From assembly GCA_900315145.1 (NCBI GenBank), contig OMYE01000005.1:1-49146 (forward strand): a DNA stretch of 49,146 bases. The letters run 5' to 3'. Source of the DNA: an uncultured Pseudomonadota bacterium (GTDB lineage Bacteria; Pseudomonadota; Gammaproteobacteria; Enterobacterales; Succinivibrionaceae). The notes under the pieces are model-generated. The model saw only the letters and a list, made by a program, of their open reading frames with translations. It did not search any database and was not told where the DNA came from. Both the position numbers and the translations under genes were made by a program. Every line of letters starts with the position of its first letter. The first letter of the stretch is position 1. This document shows positions 8,122 through 18,154 of this stretch, piece after piece.

Positions 8122-8862
8122 CTACTTGGACTTACGTTCACGCAGATAAAGGGCAAGAATTTTTTCCTGCTCGTCAGTCAGAGCTAGGTTATTTAAAATA
8201 TCTGGCCTTCTTTCATAGGTTCGAGCCAAAGACTGTTTTAATCTCCACTTTCGTATCTTTTCATGGTCACCACTCATCAAAACATCAGGTACTGACATAC
8301 CATCAATTTCAGGAGGTCTAGTATATTGAGGACAATCAAGTAACCCAGCGGCAAAGGAATCTTCCACTGCACTTAATTCATCACCAAGTACACCAGGCAG
8401 TAACCTTGAAACAGCATCTATGACTACCATGGCAGGCAACTCCCCACCACTTAGCACATAATCACCAATAGACAATTCCTCATCAACGTACTTGTCGATT
8501 ATTCTCTCATCAATCCCCTCATACCTGCCGGCAACAATAATCAACTCATTATTTTCGGCAAGTTTTTGGCACTCTTGATGGTCAAACCTCTTACCTTGAG
8601 GTGACATATACACTACCTTGGCATTTGGTAACTTGCTCTTAGCTTCAAGGATTGCATCCCTTAAAGGCTGAACCATCATCACCATACCAGGGCCGCCACC
8701 AAAAGGTCTTTCATCAACTTTCTGATGTTTGTCATGAGCAAATGTTCTTGGATTAATGCTCAAAAGTTCGATTATACCTTTCTTAACAGCTCTTCCTGTC
8801 ACACCGTATTCAGTAACAGCTTGAAACATCTCAGGGAACAGGCTTATAACACCGATTCTCAT
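8122..8862 (-). CDS. trmD: tRNA (guanine-37-N1)-methyltransferase TrmD
   Basis: TrmD methylates G37 next to the anticodon using S-adenosylmethionine and prevents frameshifting. The SPOUT knot [11 protein letters not shown] is at residues 131-141. The catalytic residues R153 (AVSR) and D168 (VEDSF) match E. coli R154 and D169. GRYEGIDER and [12 protein letters not shown] are also conserved. The ATG at 8862 has AGAGG five bases upstream, so the GTG six bases earlier is not needed. It lies in the standard operon between rimM and rplS. Length is 246 residues, normal for the family. Confidence 0.97.
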   Translation of the reverse strand: MRIGVISLFPEMFQAVTEYGVTGRAVKKGIIELLSINPRTFAHDKHQKVDERPFGGGPGMVMMVQPLRDAILEAKSKLPNAKVVYMSPQGKRFDHQECQKLAENNELIIVAGRYEGIDERIIDKYVDEELSIGDYVLSGGELPAMVVIDAVSRLLPGVLGDELSAVEDSFAAGLLDCPQYTRPPEIDGMSVPDVLMSGDHEKIRKWRLKQSLARTYERRPDILNNLALTDEQEKILALYLRERKSK

Positions 8863-8887
8863 AAACACCTCTCACTGAATAATACGA

Positions 8888-9418
8888 TTAGAAGTCAGCT
8901 TCCCAATCAACTTGTATGACTTTATTGTCCAGGTCAACAGACTTAATTACTTGATTCTGCAAGTAAGGAATCAACCTTTCCTTAATTTCATACAAATCAT
9001 CTTTTTTGGCCTTTACAACAAGAACATCATTAGCTCCAGTTTCCATCATACTGCTAACAGTACCTAAGTCATATCCGTCAAGATTAACTACACGCAGACC
9101 GATTAACTCGATCCATCTGTATACTCCCTCCGGCAACTTTGGCAGGGAACTAGGCAAAATACCAATTTCACTCCCAGTAAAAGCCTGAACCTTCTCGCGA
9201 ACATCAAAGCCTTTGATCTTCACAATATGTCCGTCAGCATGTGGCTTGAAGTCGGTAATTTCAACATTCTGCCACTGCCCGCCAGGTTTTCTGAAAAACC
9301 ATGGACTGTATGTAAAGAGACTTTCAGGATCCTCGGTAAAAGAATAAACCTTGATATAGCCCTTAATTCCAAATACAGAACCAAACCGCCCCATCACTTC
9401 CGGTATTTCTTTTTCCAT
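8888..9418 (-). CDS. rimM: Ribosome maturation factor RimM
   Basis: RimM binds S19 and helps mature the 30S head. The 176-residue protein has the N-terminal RimM barrel (GRFGSVFGIKGYIKVYSFTEDPE) and a C-terminal PRC barrel with the usual GANDVLVV and ERLIPYL blocks. An AAGGA site precedes the ATG. It lies between rpsP and trmD, 38 bases after the rpsP stop, which supports the assignment. Confidence 0.95.
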   Translation of the reverse strand: MEKEIPEVMGRFGSVFGIKGYIKVYSFTEDPESLFTYSPWFFRKPGGQWQNVEITDFKPHADGHIVKIKGFDVREKVQAFTGSEIGILPSSLPKLPEGVYRWIELIGLRVVNLDGYDLGTVSSMMETGANDVLVVKAKKDDLYEIKERLIPYLQNQVIKSVDLDNKVIQVDWEADF

Positions 9419-9456
9419 AAATGTCCTTCACTCTTCCAAAATGAATACTAAACTGA

Positions 9457-9705
9457 TTACTCAGCCTTAGCAGCATCCTTCATAAGCTTCTTAACACGAT
9501 CTGAAGCCTGAGCACCCTTGCTGATCCATTCATTGATCTTTTCAACATTGATGTTCAATTTAACTTCCTGACCCTGAGCAATAGGATTGTAGAAACCGAG
9601 GTCTTCAATGTATCTACCACTGAGAGCACGACGTGAATCTGCTACTACTACATGATAAAATGGACGCTTTTTGGATCCACTACGCTGTAAACGAATAACT
9701 ACCAT
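9457..9705 (-). CDS. rpsP: 30S ribosomal protein S16
   Basis: This 82-residue protein begins [20 protein letters not shown], the classic S16 start, and contains the [19 protein letters not shown] block. S16 is needed for 30S assembly. An AGAGG site precedes the ATG. It is the first gene of the rpsP-rimM-trmD-rplS operon; the promoter must lie in the AT-rich 9706-9840 stretch, upstream of which is the ffh terminator. Confidence 0.97.
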   Translation of the reverse strand: MVVIRLQRSGSKKRPFYHVVVADSRRALSGRYIEDLGFYNPIAQGQEVKLNINVEKINEWISKGAQASDRVKKLMKDAAKAE

Positions 9706-9841
9706 ATTTTCCTCTATTAAGGTTTAATTAACTGACAAAACATTTTCGCCATATACAAAATAGGTTGAAAAATTTTAACTTTTTTAAAAAATTAATCAAG
9801 TAAAATTTGCACAACATCTAAATTTTTTCTAAATTTAAATT

Positions 9842-9878
9842 AAAAAAACCGGAATTATTAAAGTATTTAATTCCGGTT
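9842..9878 (-). terminator. Terminator of ffh
   Basis: An 11-bp stem (9847-9857 with 9868-9878) carrying CCGGAATTA is followed on the minus strand by a run of seven U residues. Confidence 0.9.
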
Positions 9879-9906
9879 TTCAAATTATACTCTTATCTGA
9901 GACAGC

Positions 9907-11283
9907 TTACTGCTTAGGCGGCATACCAAAACCTGCAGCAGGCATCAAATCTTTTACCAAATTGAGCATTTTTCTGATTCCGCCTTTCGACTTCAAACGC
10001 TTCATTAAATGCTGCATTTGGGTAAATTCCTTTATTAATTTAGATACTTCAGATACATCCACACCTGCACCATCTGCTATTCTCTTTTTGCGGGAGGCTT
10101 TTATTATCTCTGGATTACGTCTTTCCTTCTTGGTCATGGAATTAATAATAGCTTCCTTCCTGTAGATAATCTTATCATCCATCTTATCCTTTACCTCATC
10201 CGGTAAGGAACTCATGCCTGGGAGTTTATCAAGCATATGTACCATCCCCCCCATATTGCGCATCTGGACAATCTGTTCTCTAAAATCATCAAAATCAAAA
10301 TCCTGACCGGATTTGAATTTATCAACAAGCTTGTCAGCCTGTTTTCTATCAACTTTAGCTTGGAGTTCTTCAACAAGGGATAAAATATCACCCATATCAA
10401 GTATTCTGCTTGCCATACGTTCCGGGTAGAAAGGAGTAAGGGCATCAACTTTCTCACCTGAACCTATGAATTTTATAGGCTTGCCTGTAATCTTTCTTAC
10501 GGAAAGTGCTGCACCGCCTCTGGCATCACCATCCATCTTTGTAAGAATTACCCCTGTCAATGGAAGAGCATCATTGAAAGCCTTTGCTGTATTTGCCGCA
10601 TCCTGACCTGTCATGGCATCAACCACAAACAATGTTTCTACCGGATTAAGGAAGCTGTGAATTTCCTTAATTTCATCCATCATTTCTTCATCAACATGCA
10701 GACGACCGGCGGTATCAACAATCAACACATCCATAAACTTGAGCTTTGCTTCTTCAAGAGATTTCTGAACTATATCCAGAGGCTTCTGATCAACCGTAGA
10801 AGCAAAGAATTCAACACCTACCGATTCCGCCAATGTTTTCAGCTGTTCAATAGCAGCAGGTCTGTACACGTCGGCACTCACTACCATAACTTTCTTTTTC
10901 TGTTTTTCCTTCAGAAACTTGGAGAGCTTGGCTACGCTGGTAGTCTTACCGGCCCCCTGAAGGCCCGCCATCAGAATAATTGCCGGAGGCTGACTGGCCA
11001 AATTCAGTTCAGCATTTTCCTCCCCCATAACCTTTTTTAATTCTTCGTAGACAATCTTGACGAATTCCTGCCCCGGATTAAGAGCCTGATTCACCTCAAC
11101 ACCAAGTGCTTTTTCCTTAACATCAGCTATAAAATCCTTAACAACCGGCAATGAAACATCTGCTTCAAGAAGAGCCATTCTTACTTCGCGAAGAGTATCC
11201 TTGATATTATCTTCAGTAATTTTACCCTGTCCTGTGATGTTTTTTAGGGTTTTGGTTAATCTTTGAGTTAAACTTTCAAACAT
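9907..11283 (-). CDS. ffh: Signal recognition particle protein Ffh
   Basis: Ffh is the GTPase of the signal recognition particle. It binds 4.5S RNA and hydrophobic signal sequences and docks with FtsY at the membrane. The NG domain shows GLQGAGKTT (107-115), DTAGR (190-194) and TKMDGDARGG (from 248). The C-terminal third is the methionine-rich M domain (MRNMGGMVHMLDKLPGM, MLNLVKDLMPAAGFGM). Length 458 is normal. The 4.5S RNA gene is not in the window. It stands alone between its own terminator and a 439-base upstream gap. Confidence 0.97.
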   Translation of the reverse strand: MFESLTQRLTKTLKNITGQGKITEDNIKDTLREVRMALLEADVSLPVVKDFIADVKEKALGVEVNQALNPGQEFVKIVYEELKKVMGEENAELNLASQPPAIILMAGLQGAGKTTSVAKLSKFLKEKQKKKVMVVSADVYRPAAIEQLKTLAESVGVEFFASTVDQKPLDIVQKSLEEAKLKFMDVLIVDTAGRLHVDEEMMDEIKEIHSFLNPVETLFVVDAMTGQDAANTAKAFNDALPLTGVILTKMDGDARGGAALSVRKITGKPIKFIGSGEKVDALTPFYPERMASRILDMGDILSLVEELQAKVDRKQADKLVDKFKSGQDFDFDDFREQIVQMRNMGGMVHMLDKLPGMSSLPDEVKDKMDDKIIYRKEAIINSMTKKERRNPEIIKASRKKRIADGAGVDVSEVSKLIKEFTQMQHLMKRLKSKGGIRKMLNLVKDLMPAAGFGMPPKQ

Positions 11284-11663
11284 ATGTCATTCCAAATAGT
11301 AAAACTTTATTAGAACATACTTTACGTATATTCCTAACTTAAAACTTAATAATCAGCTGAGCTTCACTCAAACTGGGGAGTACTTAACAATGACGATGAG
11401 GCATGATACAGAGAGCCTGCAGATAACCGTACATTAATTTTATCCACAATTGACCGTGAATCAGTACTTTATTATTTTTATCACGGCAGGAATACGGATA
11501 TATACTTTTGAGGCACATTATAATTTAGTGTACTGATATTTAACAGAAAAACTGTATAAACTTTTCATGTCAGATCTCAATTCATTAAGCCTTGCTTCTT
11601 AATCAATAATCACTGAAAAAACAAAAAATTATGAACATCCCTGTTGAAGTCCTCTTTTCGCAC
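11284..11663. other. Intergenic region upstream of ffh
   Basis: No open reading frame of note, RNA gene or repeat is recognisable here. It must contain the ffh promoter (minus strand). In many relatives a ccsA/ypjD-type gene sits divergently next to ffh; none is seen here. Confidence 0.5.
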
Positions 11664-11690
11664 AAAAAAAAAGGAGCTTTAAAGCTCCTT
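11664..11690 (-). terminator. Terminator of mdh
   Basis: A 20-base perfect palindrome (11671-11690) built on AAGGAGC is followed on the minus strand by a long U run (complement of 11664-11672). Confidence 0.88.
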
Positions 11691-11722
11691 TAGAACATAT
11701 TATAACGGCTTGTTTAAGTTGA

Positions 11723-12664
11723 TTAACCGTTGATAAAATCAACTCCCTGCTTAATATCTTTCCTCAAAGTTTCAAGCATCCCGTTGAGTGCTTTTTCTTC
11801 ATAATCACTTAATTTACCGATTGGTAAATAATCCTTGAGACCTTCTTTGCCGAGCACAATAGGCTGAGCAAAGAAATCTGCATAACCGCTCTGGCTGGCA
11901 ACATATGCAGGCTCAACGACATCTGCTTCACCATTAAGACCTCGAACGATGGCCAAAGCAAAACGTGCACCGGCGGCGGCCATTGATAAAGTAGCAGAAC
12001 CTGAACCCTTGGCTTCAACAACTTCAGTACCTGCATTCTGAACATGTACAGTTAACTTTTCAATCTGTTCTGCAGAAATCGCACTGTAACCAGCAGCCTG
12101 AGAGAATAAAGGAAGAATTGTAGTACCACTGTGTCCACCGATAACAGGAATTCTGGTTGAACGACAGTCTGTATTGGTAGCTTCAGCCCAAAATGTTTCT
12201 GCTCGGAGAGTATCAAGCATTGTTACACCAAACAAGCGCTTAGGGTCATAACATCCTGCCTTTTTAAGAACTTCAGCAGCTAATGGAACCATGGTATTTA
12301 CAGGGTTAGTAATAATAGCAATGCATGCTGAAGGAGAATACTTGGCAACAGCTTCAACAAGCCCCTTAACGATGTTTGCATTAAACTTAAACAAATCGCT
12401 ACGATCCATTCCTGGCTTTCTAGCCATACCAGCAGGAATAACTACTACAGAAGCACCGGATACAGCCTTAACCAAACCTTCATCACCAGTAAAGCCAATG
12501 ACAGAAACATCGGTTGGAATATGACTTAAATCAACAGCCACACCTGGAGTTGAAGGTGCAACATCATACAATGCTAACTCTGAACCTTTTGGTAACTGAT
12601 TCTTTAAAAGGAGAGAAAGTGGCTGACCGATACCGCCAGCAGCACCTAAAACTGCAATTTTCAT
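11723..12664 (-). CDS. mdh: NAD-dependent malate dehydrogenase
   Basis: Mdh interconverts malate and oxaloacetate. In a succinate-forming anaerobe it would run in the reductive branch of the TCA cycle. The 313-residue protein has the nucleotide-binding GAAGGIG (7-13), substrate arginines R82 and R88 (MARKPGMDR), and the catalytic D151, R154 and H178 (LDTLR, GGHSG). It has the E. coli-like dimeric MDH length. An AGAGG site precedes the ATG. It is divergent from argR, the same mdh/argR pairing as in E. coli. Confidence 0.97.
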   Translation of the reverse strand: MKIAVLGAAGGIGQPLSLLLKNQLPKGSELALYDVAPSTPGVAVDLSHIPTDVSVIGFTGDEGLVKAVSGASVVVIPAGMARKPGMDRSDLFKFNANIVKGLVEAVAKYSPSACIAIITNPVNTMVPLAAEVLKKAGCYDPKRLFGVTMLDTLRAETFWAEATNTDCRSTRIPVIGGHSGTTILPLFSQAAGYSAISAEQIEKLTVHVQNAGTEVVEAKGSGSATLSMAAAGARFALAIVRGLNGEADVVEPAYVASQSGYADFFAQPIVLGKEGLKDYLPIGKLSDYEEKALNGMLETLRKDIKQGVDFING

Positions 12665-13016
12665 TATAAACGGACCTCTGTTTTATTAATAATAATTATT
12701 CATCTTCTTTCGATTTAGGTATATTACTCTAAATCCTTATTTCATGCCATATTTAGCAACATAAAATGAAAGCTGTATTCAAATTTTATAGTATAAATCC
12801 AATTAAATATTGAAATTTTAACCTATTATGACTTCTGTTTTTACCTCCCGTCACTCGTATTGAATTTTTCATTCCTGACAGGTAATATCTTTTCTTTTCT
12901 TTTTATGCAGAATATTTGCATAATTATGCATTATTGTTCTTTTCTGATATAATTAACGAATATGGAAATAAATTACATATTGTTATTCAACCAATCTGAC
13001 CGACGAGCTTTTTAAA
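12665..13016. promoter_or_regulatory. mdh-argR divergent promoter region
   Basis: This gap holds both promoters and no gene. An ARG-box-like palindrome and a TATAAT element lie on the argR side (annotated separately). A second weaker ARG-like stretch, AATAATAATTATTCAT, is at about 12688-12703 close to the mdh start. The rest is AT-rich without further signals I can defend. Confidence 0.5.
12917..12953 (+). promoter_or_regulatory. ARG-box-like operator and -10 element of argR
   Basis: TGCATAATTATGCA (12917-12930) is a perfect 14-base palindrome that resembles the ArgR operator core (TGAATWWWWATTCA) with C in place of one A on each arm. A TATAAT at 12948-12953 follows, so the palindrome would overlap the -35 region. 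That suits negative autoregulation of argR by ArgR-arginine, which is known in E. coli. Binding is inferred. Confidence 0.55.
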
Positions 13017-13478
13017 ATGGATGATCTAACTGCTGAATCTTTAGAAAATGTTTTTTTAGAATTACTTCGCGCAGAATGCTACAGTTCCCAATCTGAAATT
13101 GCCGATGCACTCCTGGCCAAAGGTTATACTAATATGAACCAGTCTAAAGTATCCAGAATGCTTACCAGGTTCGGAGCAGTCAGAAGAAGAAACGCAAAGA
13201 TGGTGATGGTATACTGCCTTCCATTGGAAACTGGTATACCTGTAATAGATAAAACTATTAAATCTCTGGTTATCGACATTGCTCATAATGAGAATCTGAT
13301 TGTTATTCATACCAGTCCAGGCAGTGCACAGATGATAGCAAGAATGTTAGACTCTGTCAGAAAAGCTGAAGGAATATTAGGAACCATTGCCGGAGACGAC
13401 ACTATTTTTGTTGCTCCGAGAAAAGAAATCGATCTTGTTGAGTTATATGATAACATTCGCGATCTTTTCGAAAACTGA
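13017..13478 (+). CDS. argR: Arginine repressor ArgR
   Basis: ArgR is a hexameric, arginine-dependent repressor of arginine biosynthesis genes. The N-terminal winged helix includes [21 protein letters not shown] (SKVSR at 43-47, recognition helix). The C-terminal oligomerisation and arginine-binding domain has HTSPGSAQ and [10 protein letters not shown], with D127-D128 as the arginine contacts. Length 153 is close to the E. coli 156. Its gene is divergent from mdh as in E. coli. A bulged hairpin between 13500 and 13531 could end the transcript but is weak. Confidence 0.96.
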   Translation: MDDLTAESLENVFLELLRAECYSSQSEIADALLAKGYTNMNQSKVSRMLTRFGAVRRRNAKMVMVYCLPLETGIPVIDKTIKSLVIDIAHNENLIVIHTSPGSAQMIARMLDSVRKAEGILGTIAGDDTIFVAPRKEIDLVELYDNIRDLFEN

Positions 13479-13580
13479 CAACTATCATTCATTAATTACA
13501 AAAGCACAGACGGTTAATTAATAACGCTTTTCATCCCCTCTAGTTGCGCTATTCCTGTATATCTATAAAAACACATCATT

Positions 13581-13609
13581 AAAAAAAGTCCTGTAGATAA
13601 ATACAGGAC
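13581..13609 (-). terminator. Terminator of the PII gene
   Basis: A perfect 8-bp stem GTCCTGTA/TACAGGAC (13588-13595 with 13602-13609) is followed on the minus strand by seven U residues. Confidence 0.88.
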
Positions 13610-13638
13610 AAAAGGATGTGAATTTTCTCCAGCAAATA

Positions 13639-14285
<647 letters not shown>

Positions 14286-14321
14286 AAAAAAAGGCTGTCG
14301 ACAGTGCCGACAGCCTTTTTT
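14286..14321 (-). terminator. Terminator of acnB
   Basis: A perfect 8-bp stem GGCTGTCG/CGACAGCC (14293-14300 with 14308-14315) is flanked by A and T runs on both sides and so works on the minus strand and probably in both directions. Confidence 0.9.
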
Positions 14322-14337
14322 CATAAAACGTTAAAAG

Positions 14338-16905
14338 TTACACGTTATAATCAGTCATTTCATTAAACTTCAAATATGAATAAATGGAGCTTTCTTTTCC
14401 TGAAAGTACCTTAACACCTTCAAGATATTCCTCTTTCGTAGGAATATGACCTAAAACAGATGCAACAGTTGCAAGCTCGGCGGAAGCAAGATAAACATTG
14501 GCCCCCTGACCAAGTCTATTAGGGAAGTTTCTTGTTGAGGTTGAAATTACTGTGGAATTATCTGCCACACGGGCCTGGTTCCCCATACACAGAGAACATC
14601 CTGGAATTTCACATCTAGTACCTACCTTACCAAAAATACTATACAGACCTTCATGAATTATCTCTGCTCTGTCCATCTTGGTTGGAGGTGCAATCCACAA
14701 TTTAACAGGAAGCTGATTCTTACACTTTTCCAAAATTGTTGCAGCTGCCCTGTAATGACCGATGTTTGTCATACATGAACCGATAAATACTTCATCAATT
14801 GATGCACCTGCGACAGCACTCAATGTTCTGGCATCATCAGGGTCATTCGGAGCACAAAGTACAGGTTCCTTTATATCATCCATATTGATTTCGATAACAG
14901 CAGCATATTCAGCATCAGCATCTGCCCTGAGAAGTTCAGGATTGGCCAGCCAGTCCTCCATAGCCTTGATTCTCTTGGCTAAAGTATCCTTAGACTGATA
15001 TCCTTCCTTAATCATCCACTTAAGCAGTGAAATGTTAGAAGTTATATATTCGATTAATGGCTCTTTATTAAGTGCGACTGTACAGCCCGCAGCTGATCTT
15101 TCAGCAGAAGCATCGGCAAGTTCAAATGCCTGTTCCACCTTCAAGTCCTCCAGCCCCTGAATCTCAAGAATTCTACCTGAGAAAATATTCTTTTTGCCCT
15201 TCTTTTCAACTGTCAGAAGTCCCATTTCGATGGCTTTAAGAGGAATAGCATGAACCAGGTCTCTCAATGTTATGCCCGGCTGAATTTTACCGGTAAAACG
15301 AACCAGTACTGACTCAGGCATATCAAGCGGCATCACACCGGTAGCAGCTGCAAAGGCAACAAGACCTGAACCAGCCGGAAAGGATATCCCCATTGGGAAT
15401 CTGGTGTGTGAATCACCGCCTGTACCGACAGTATCAGGAAGCACCATGCGGTTCAGCCAGCTGTGAATAACACCATCCCCAGGTCTTAAAGCAACGCCAC
15501 CACGCTCTTCAATAAACTTAGGCAAGGTATCATGAGTTACAACGTCAACAGGCTTTGGATAGGCTGCTGTATGACAGAATGACTGCATAACCAGATCCGC
15601 ACTGAAACTAAGACAGGCAAGATCTTTTAATTCATCACGAGTCATAGGACCTGTGGTATCCTGAGATCCAACAGTTGTCATTACTGGTTCACAGTAACTT
15701 CCAGGTCTCACACCATCTACCCCGCAGGCACGTCCCACAATCTTCTGAGCTAAAGTATAGCCCTTGCCAGTATCAGGTGCCTGCATAGGTTTAACAAAGA
15801 CTTCACTGGCAGGAAGACCAAGATAATTACGAGCCTTAGCCGTCAAACCTCGACCTATGATTAATGGAATACGTCCGCCTGCTCTTACTTCATCAAGTAG
15901 AACCTGAGTTTTTAAACTGAAAGTTGAAAGAACAGCATCTTTATTATCATGAGATGTTACCTTTCCTTCATAAGGATAAACATCAATAATATCACCTGTA
16001 TTCATGGCTGTTACATCAAGCTCAACAGGTAATGCACCGGCATCTTCCATAGTGTTGAAGAATATAGGTGCGATCTTACCACCAAATACGAAACCTCCGG
16101 CTCTCTTGTTAGGGACAAAAGGAATGTCATTTCCCATAAACCAGAGAACACTGTTGGTAGCACTCTTTCTTGATGAACCAGTACCTACTACATCACCGAC
16201 ATAAACTAAAGGATAGCCTTTTTCACGAAGAGCGTTTATTGTTGAAACAGGACCCGTGACACCATTTTCATCAGGAACTATTCCAGGTCTCTCATTCTTC
16301 AACATAGCCATGGCATGTAAAGGAATATCTGGTCTGCTCCACGCATCAGGCGCAGGTGAAAGATCATCGGTATTGGTTTCTCCAGGTACCTTGAATACTG
16401 TTAAAGTAATCTTATCAGCGAGTTTTGGCTTTGAAGTAAACCATTCTGCATCGGCCCATGACTTAATAACAGACTTGGCGTACTCATTGCCACTATCAGC
16501 CAGTTTTGCGACATCTGTAAATGCATCAAAAATTAATAAAGTATGTGACAATGCCTTGGCAGCAACCGGAGCTAATTCTTCAAGCTCAAGGAAATTAATC
16601 AAGGAAGCAACATTATATCCACCCTGCATTGTGCCTAACAGTTCAACTGCTCTTACAGGAGTAATCAGCGGACTTGAAAGAGCACCTACTGCAATATTTG
16701 TCAGGAAATCAGCCTTAACCTTGGCAGCCTCGTCTACCCCCGGTGGAATACGATTTTCCAAAAGCGAAATCAACTCATCTTCAGAACCTTTTGGAGGATT
16801 TTGCAACAAAGTAATTACTTCAGCAACTTCATCAACAGTTAAAGGCTTTGGAACGACACCAATCTTTGCACGTTCTTCAACCTTTGCATGATATGCATCT
16901 AGCAC
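14338..16905 (-). CDS. acnB: Aconitate hydratase B
   Basis: AcnB interconverts citrate and isocitrate with a [4Fe-4S] cluster. The HEAT-like N-terminal domain ([18 protein letters not shown]) is followed by the swivel domain ([38 protein letters not shown]) and the catalytic domains ([32 protein letters not shown]). The cluster cysteines are in [11 protein letters not shown] and [13 protein letters not shown]. The start is a GTG at 16905: AAGGAG lies six bases upstream and the N-terminus then aligns with E. coli AcnB. The longer frame would translate the ribosome site itself. Length 855 is normal. It is the B form by domain order, not AcnA. Confidence 0.97.
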   Translation of the reverse strand: MLDAYHAKVEERAKIGVVPKPLTVDEVAEVITLLQNPPKGSEDELISLLENRIPPGVDEAAKVKADFLTNIAVGALSSPLITPVRAVELLGTMQGGYNVASLINFLELEELAPVAAKALSHTLLIFDAFTDVAKLADSGNEYAKSVIKSWADAEWFTSKPKLADKITLTVFKVPGETNTDDLSPAPDAWSRPDIPLHAMAMLKNERPGIVPDENGVTGPVSTINALREKGYPLVYVGDVVGTGSSRKSATNSVLWFMGNDIPFVPNKRAGGFVFGGKIAPIFFNTMEDAGALPVELDVTAMNTGDIIDVYPYEGKVTSHDNKDAVLSTFSLKTQVLLDEVRAGGRIPLIIGRGLTAKARNYLGLPASEVFVKPMQAPDTGKGYTLAQKIVGRACGVDGVRPGSYCEPVMTTVGSQDTTGPMTRDELKDLACLSFSADLVMQSFCHTAAYPKPVDVVTHDTLPKFIEERGGVALRPGDGVIHSWLNRMVLPDTVGTGGDSHTRFPMGISFPAGSGLVAFAAATGVMPLDMPESVLVRFTGKIQPGITLRDLVHAIPLKAIEMGLLTVEKKGKKNIFSGRILEIQGLEDLKVEQAFELADASAERSAAGCTVALNKEPLIEYITSNISLLKWMIKEGYQSKDTLAKRIKAMEDWLANPELLRADADAEYAAVIEINMDDIKEPVLCAPNDPDDARTLSAVAGASIDEVFIGSCMTNIGHYRAAATILEKCKNQLPVKLWIAPPTKMDRAEIIHEGLYSIFGKVGTRCEIPGCSLCMGNQARVADNSTVISTSTRNFPNRLGQGANVYLASAELATVASVLGHIPTKEEYLEGVKVLSGKESSIYSYLKFNEMTDYNV

Positions 16906-17436
16906 GATATGCTCCTTATAAAACAAAACCACTGTTACTATATCAAAAAACTAACAGTAAAATACCATCTCTCAAAAAAATAATTTCAAAAAGATAAACA
17001 ATCAATATGGTTTCTCAAATCACGAAATGGCAGCCCATATTCTCATTTTACTGACATCATTTATCCACTTCGCATTAATGAAATTCAAAACACCGCTGAC
17101 TATTAAAACAGGAATAATTTTCCAAACTTCACATTTGTCAAATAACTGTACAGTTCAGAAAAACACTAAAAAATTGAGTATATTCAGCAGAAAAGAGAAA
17201 AACTGGTGTTTATTCAATTCCTATAATAAAACGAACAATTACATTCTCTTCAAATGCATGCAGTACAAGTTATACACCATAGTAAAATTGTTTTTATTAG
17301 CTCTCAATCATAACATTCTTTACGTGTATATTCAATTTGATTGTTATAGCCAATTATTTCTTAAAGAATTGAGTATTATCCATGTTTTTCCTAAATTCTT
17401 TTATCAATAATAATCTTACCCTGAATACACCTGTGC
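16906..17436. other. Intergenic region upstream of acnB
   Basis: This AT-rich stretch should hold the acnB promoter (minus strand). A plus-strand open frame at 17027-17410 exists, but its composition (low-complexity I, L, F, N, K), lack of ribosome site and lack of any known domain make it a chance frame. No RNA or repeat is seen. Confidence 0.45.
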
Positions 17437-17462
17437 AAAAAAAAAGACGATTACATATCGCC
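17437..17462 (-). terminator. Terminator of the histidine-rich protein gene
   Basis: GGCGAT/ATCGTC (17457-17462 with 17446-17451, one G-U pair) is followed on the minus strand by nine U residues. Confidence 0.75.
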
Positions 17463-17487
17463 TTTTTTTGTACCGACCACTACCTAC

Positions 17488-17829
17488 TTAATAATGATGG
17501 TAACCATGGTGTGGTCCGTGATGATGGTGGTGATGATGGTGGTGATGCGGAGGTGGTGGTGGAGGCGCATAATGATAACCACGATACGGACGATAATAAT
17601 AGCGAGATGGTGGTGGAGGCATCCCTACATAAGGAGCTGGGGTCACAACTACCGGAGGAGAAACAACTACCGGCGCCGCAACAACAGGACGGGCATATGA
17701 AGGTCCTACGTATAAACCAGTCCCTCCTGGCCCAACTGATACGGAAACATCTGCATTGGCCGGAGTATAAAAACATAATGCCAATACAGATGAAACTAAC
17801 ATCATTTTTAACAATTTTAATCCTAACAT
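17488..17829 (-). CDS. Exported proline/tyrosine/histidine-rich protein with a ten-histidine run
   Basis: I do not recognise a named family. The 113-residue product has a signal peptide: lysines, a hydrophobic core, and a likely cut after ANA (residue 26). A valine/proline-rich middle (PVVVSPPVVVTPAP) follows, then a Tyr/Arg/Pro segment (SRYYYRPYRGYHY), six prolines in a row and a tail with ten consecutive histidines (95-104) plus four more. Such tails bind Ni, Zn or Cu, so a periplasmic or surface metal-binding role is a fair guess, no more. AGGAG lies six bases before the ATG and a terminator follows, which makes this frame real and the three overlapping frames shadows. A CpxR-like box lies about 100 bases upstream. 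Confidence 0.75.
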   Translation of the reverse strand: MLGLKLLKMMLVSSVLALCFYTPANADVSVSVGPGGTGLYVGPSYARPVVAAPVVVSPPVVVTPAPYVGMPPPPSRYYYRPYRGYHYAPPPPPPHHHHHHHHHHGPHHGYHHY

Positions 17830-18061
17830 AGTACACTCCTAACTGAAGAAATTACTATAACTAACTACTCATTCATTACTTTTATTATAATCAATTAAGA
17901 TAAAGAAAATGTGGCAAACTTGTATTTAAATATTACAAAATTTTACAAAGAACAAATTGAACTAAAAAAACAATCATAGGTATGAAATAACACTTGACCA
18001 TCCGCAGTTCTCTCATTGTCCGGTTATTCGGATTATGAAATATTCCATGTACTCTAAATAT
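17830..18061 (-). promoter_or_regulatory. Promoter region of the histidine-rich protein gene
   Basis: On the minus strand a TATAAT (complement of 17884-17889) lies about 55 bases before the start codon. GTAAA-N5-GTAAT at 17932-17946 resembles a CpxR site. No well-spaced -35 box is seen. The rest is AT-rich. Confidence 0.4.
17932..17946 (-). promoter_or_regulatory. CpxR-like box
   Basis: The minus strand reads GTAAAATTTTGTAAT, i.e. GTAAA, five bases, GTAAT, close to the CpxR consensus GTAAA-N5-GTAAA. In such AT-rich DNA chance matches are possible. Confidence 0.35.
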
Positions 18062-18087
18062 AAAAGGCTTCTTCATATGAAAAAGCC
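18062..18087 (-). terminator. Probable terminator of ampD
   Basis: GGCTT/AAGCC with an inner TTCAT/ATGAA and one mismatch (18066-18070 with 18083-18087) is followed on the minus strand by UUUU. Confidence 0.55.
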
Positions 18088-18154
18088 CTTCATCAATACA
18101 GCATATACCAGTTTTCCAGCATAAAAAATCATGTTTAGTCTGTCGACTGCTAAA

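Noticed and set aside
11284..11663. 4.5S (SRP) RNA next to ffh
   Set aside because: The conserved GGAAGCAGCC-type SRP loop is not present on either strand.
16906..16932. Nine-codon N-terminal extension of AcnB
   Set aside because: It would translate the Shine-Dalgarno sequence; the GTG at 16905 is correctly spaced and matches AcnB alignments.
17027..17410. Possible 127-residue protein upstream of acnB
   Set aside because: Low-complexity AT-driven composition, no ribosome site and no recognisable domain.
17382..17831. Plus-strand 149-codon frame rich in Asp/Gly/Val over the histidine-rich gene
   Set aside because: It is the complement of the Pro/His repeats. It has no ribosome site and its composition is a by-product of the minus-strand CAC/CAT/CCA codons.
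17480..17836. Minus-strand 118-codon Cys/Ser-rich frame overlapping the same gene
   Set aside because: It lacks a signal peptide and a properly placed ribosome site, while the overlapping frame at 17488-17829 has both.
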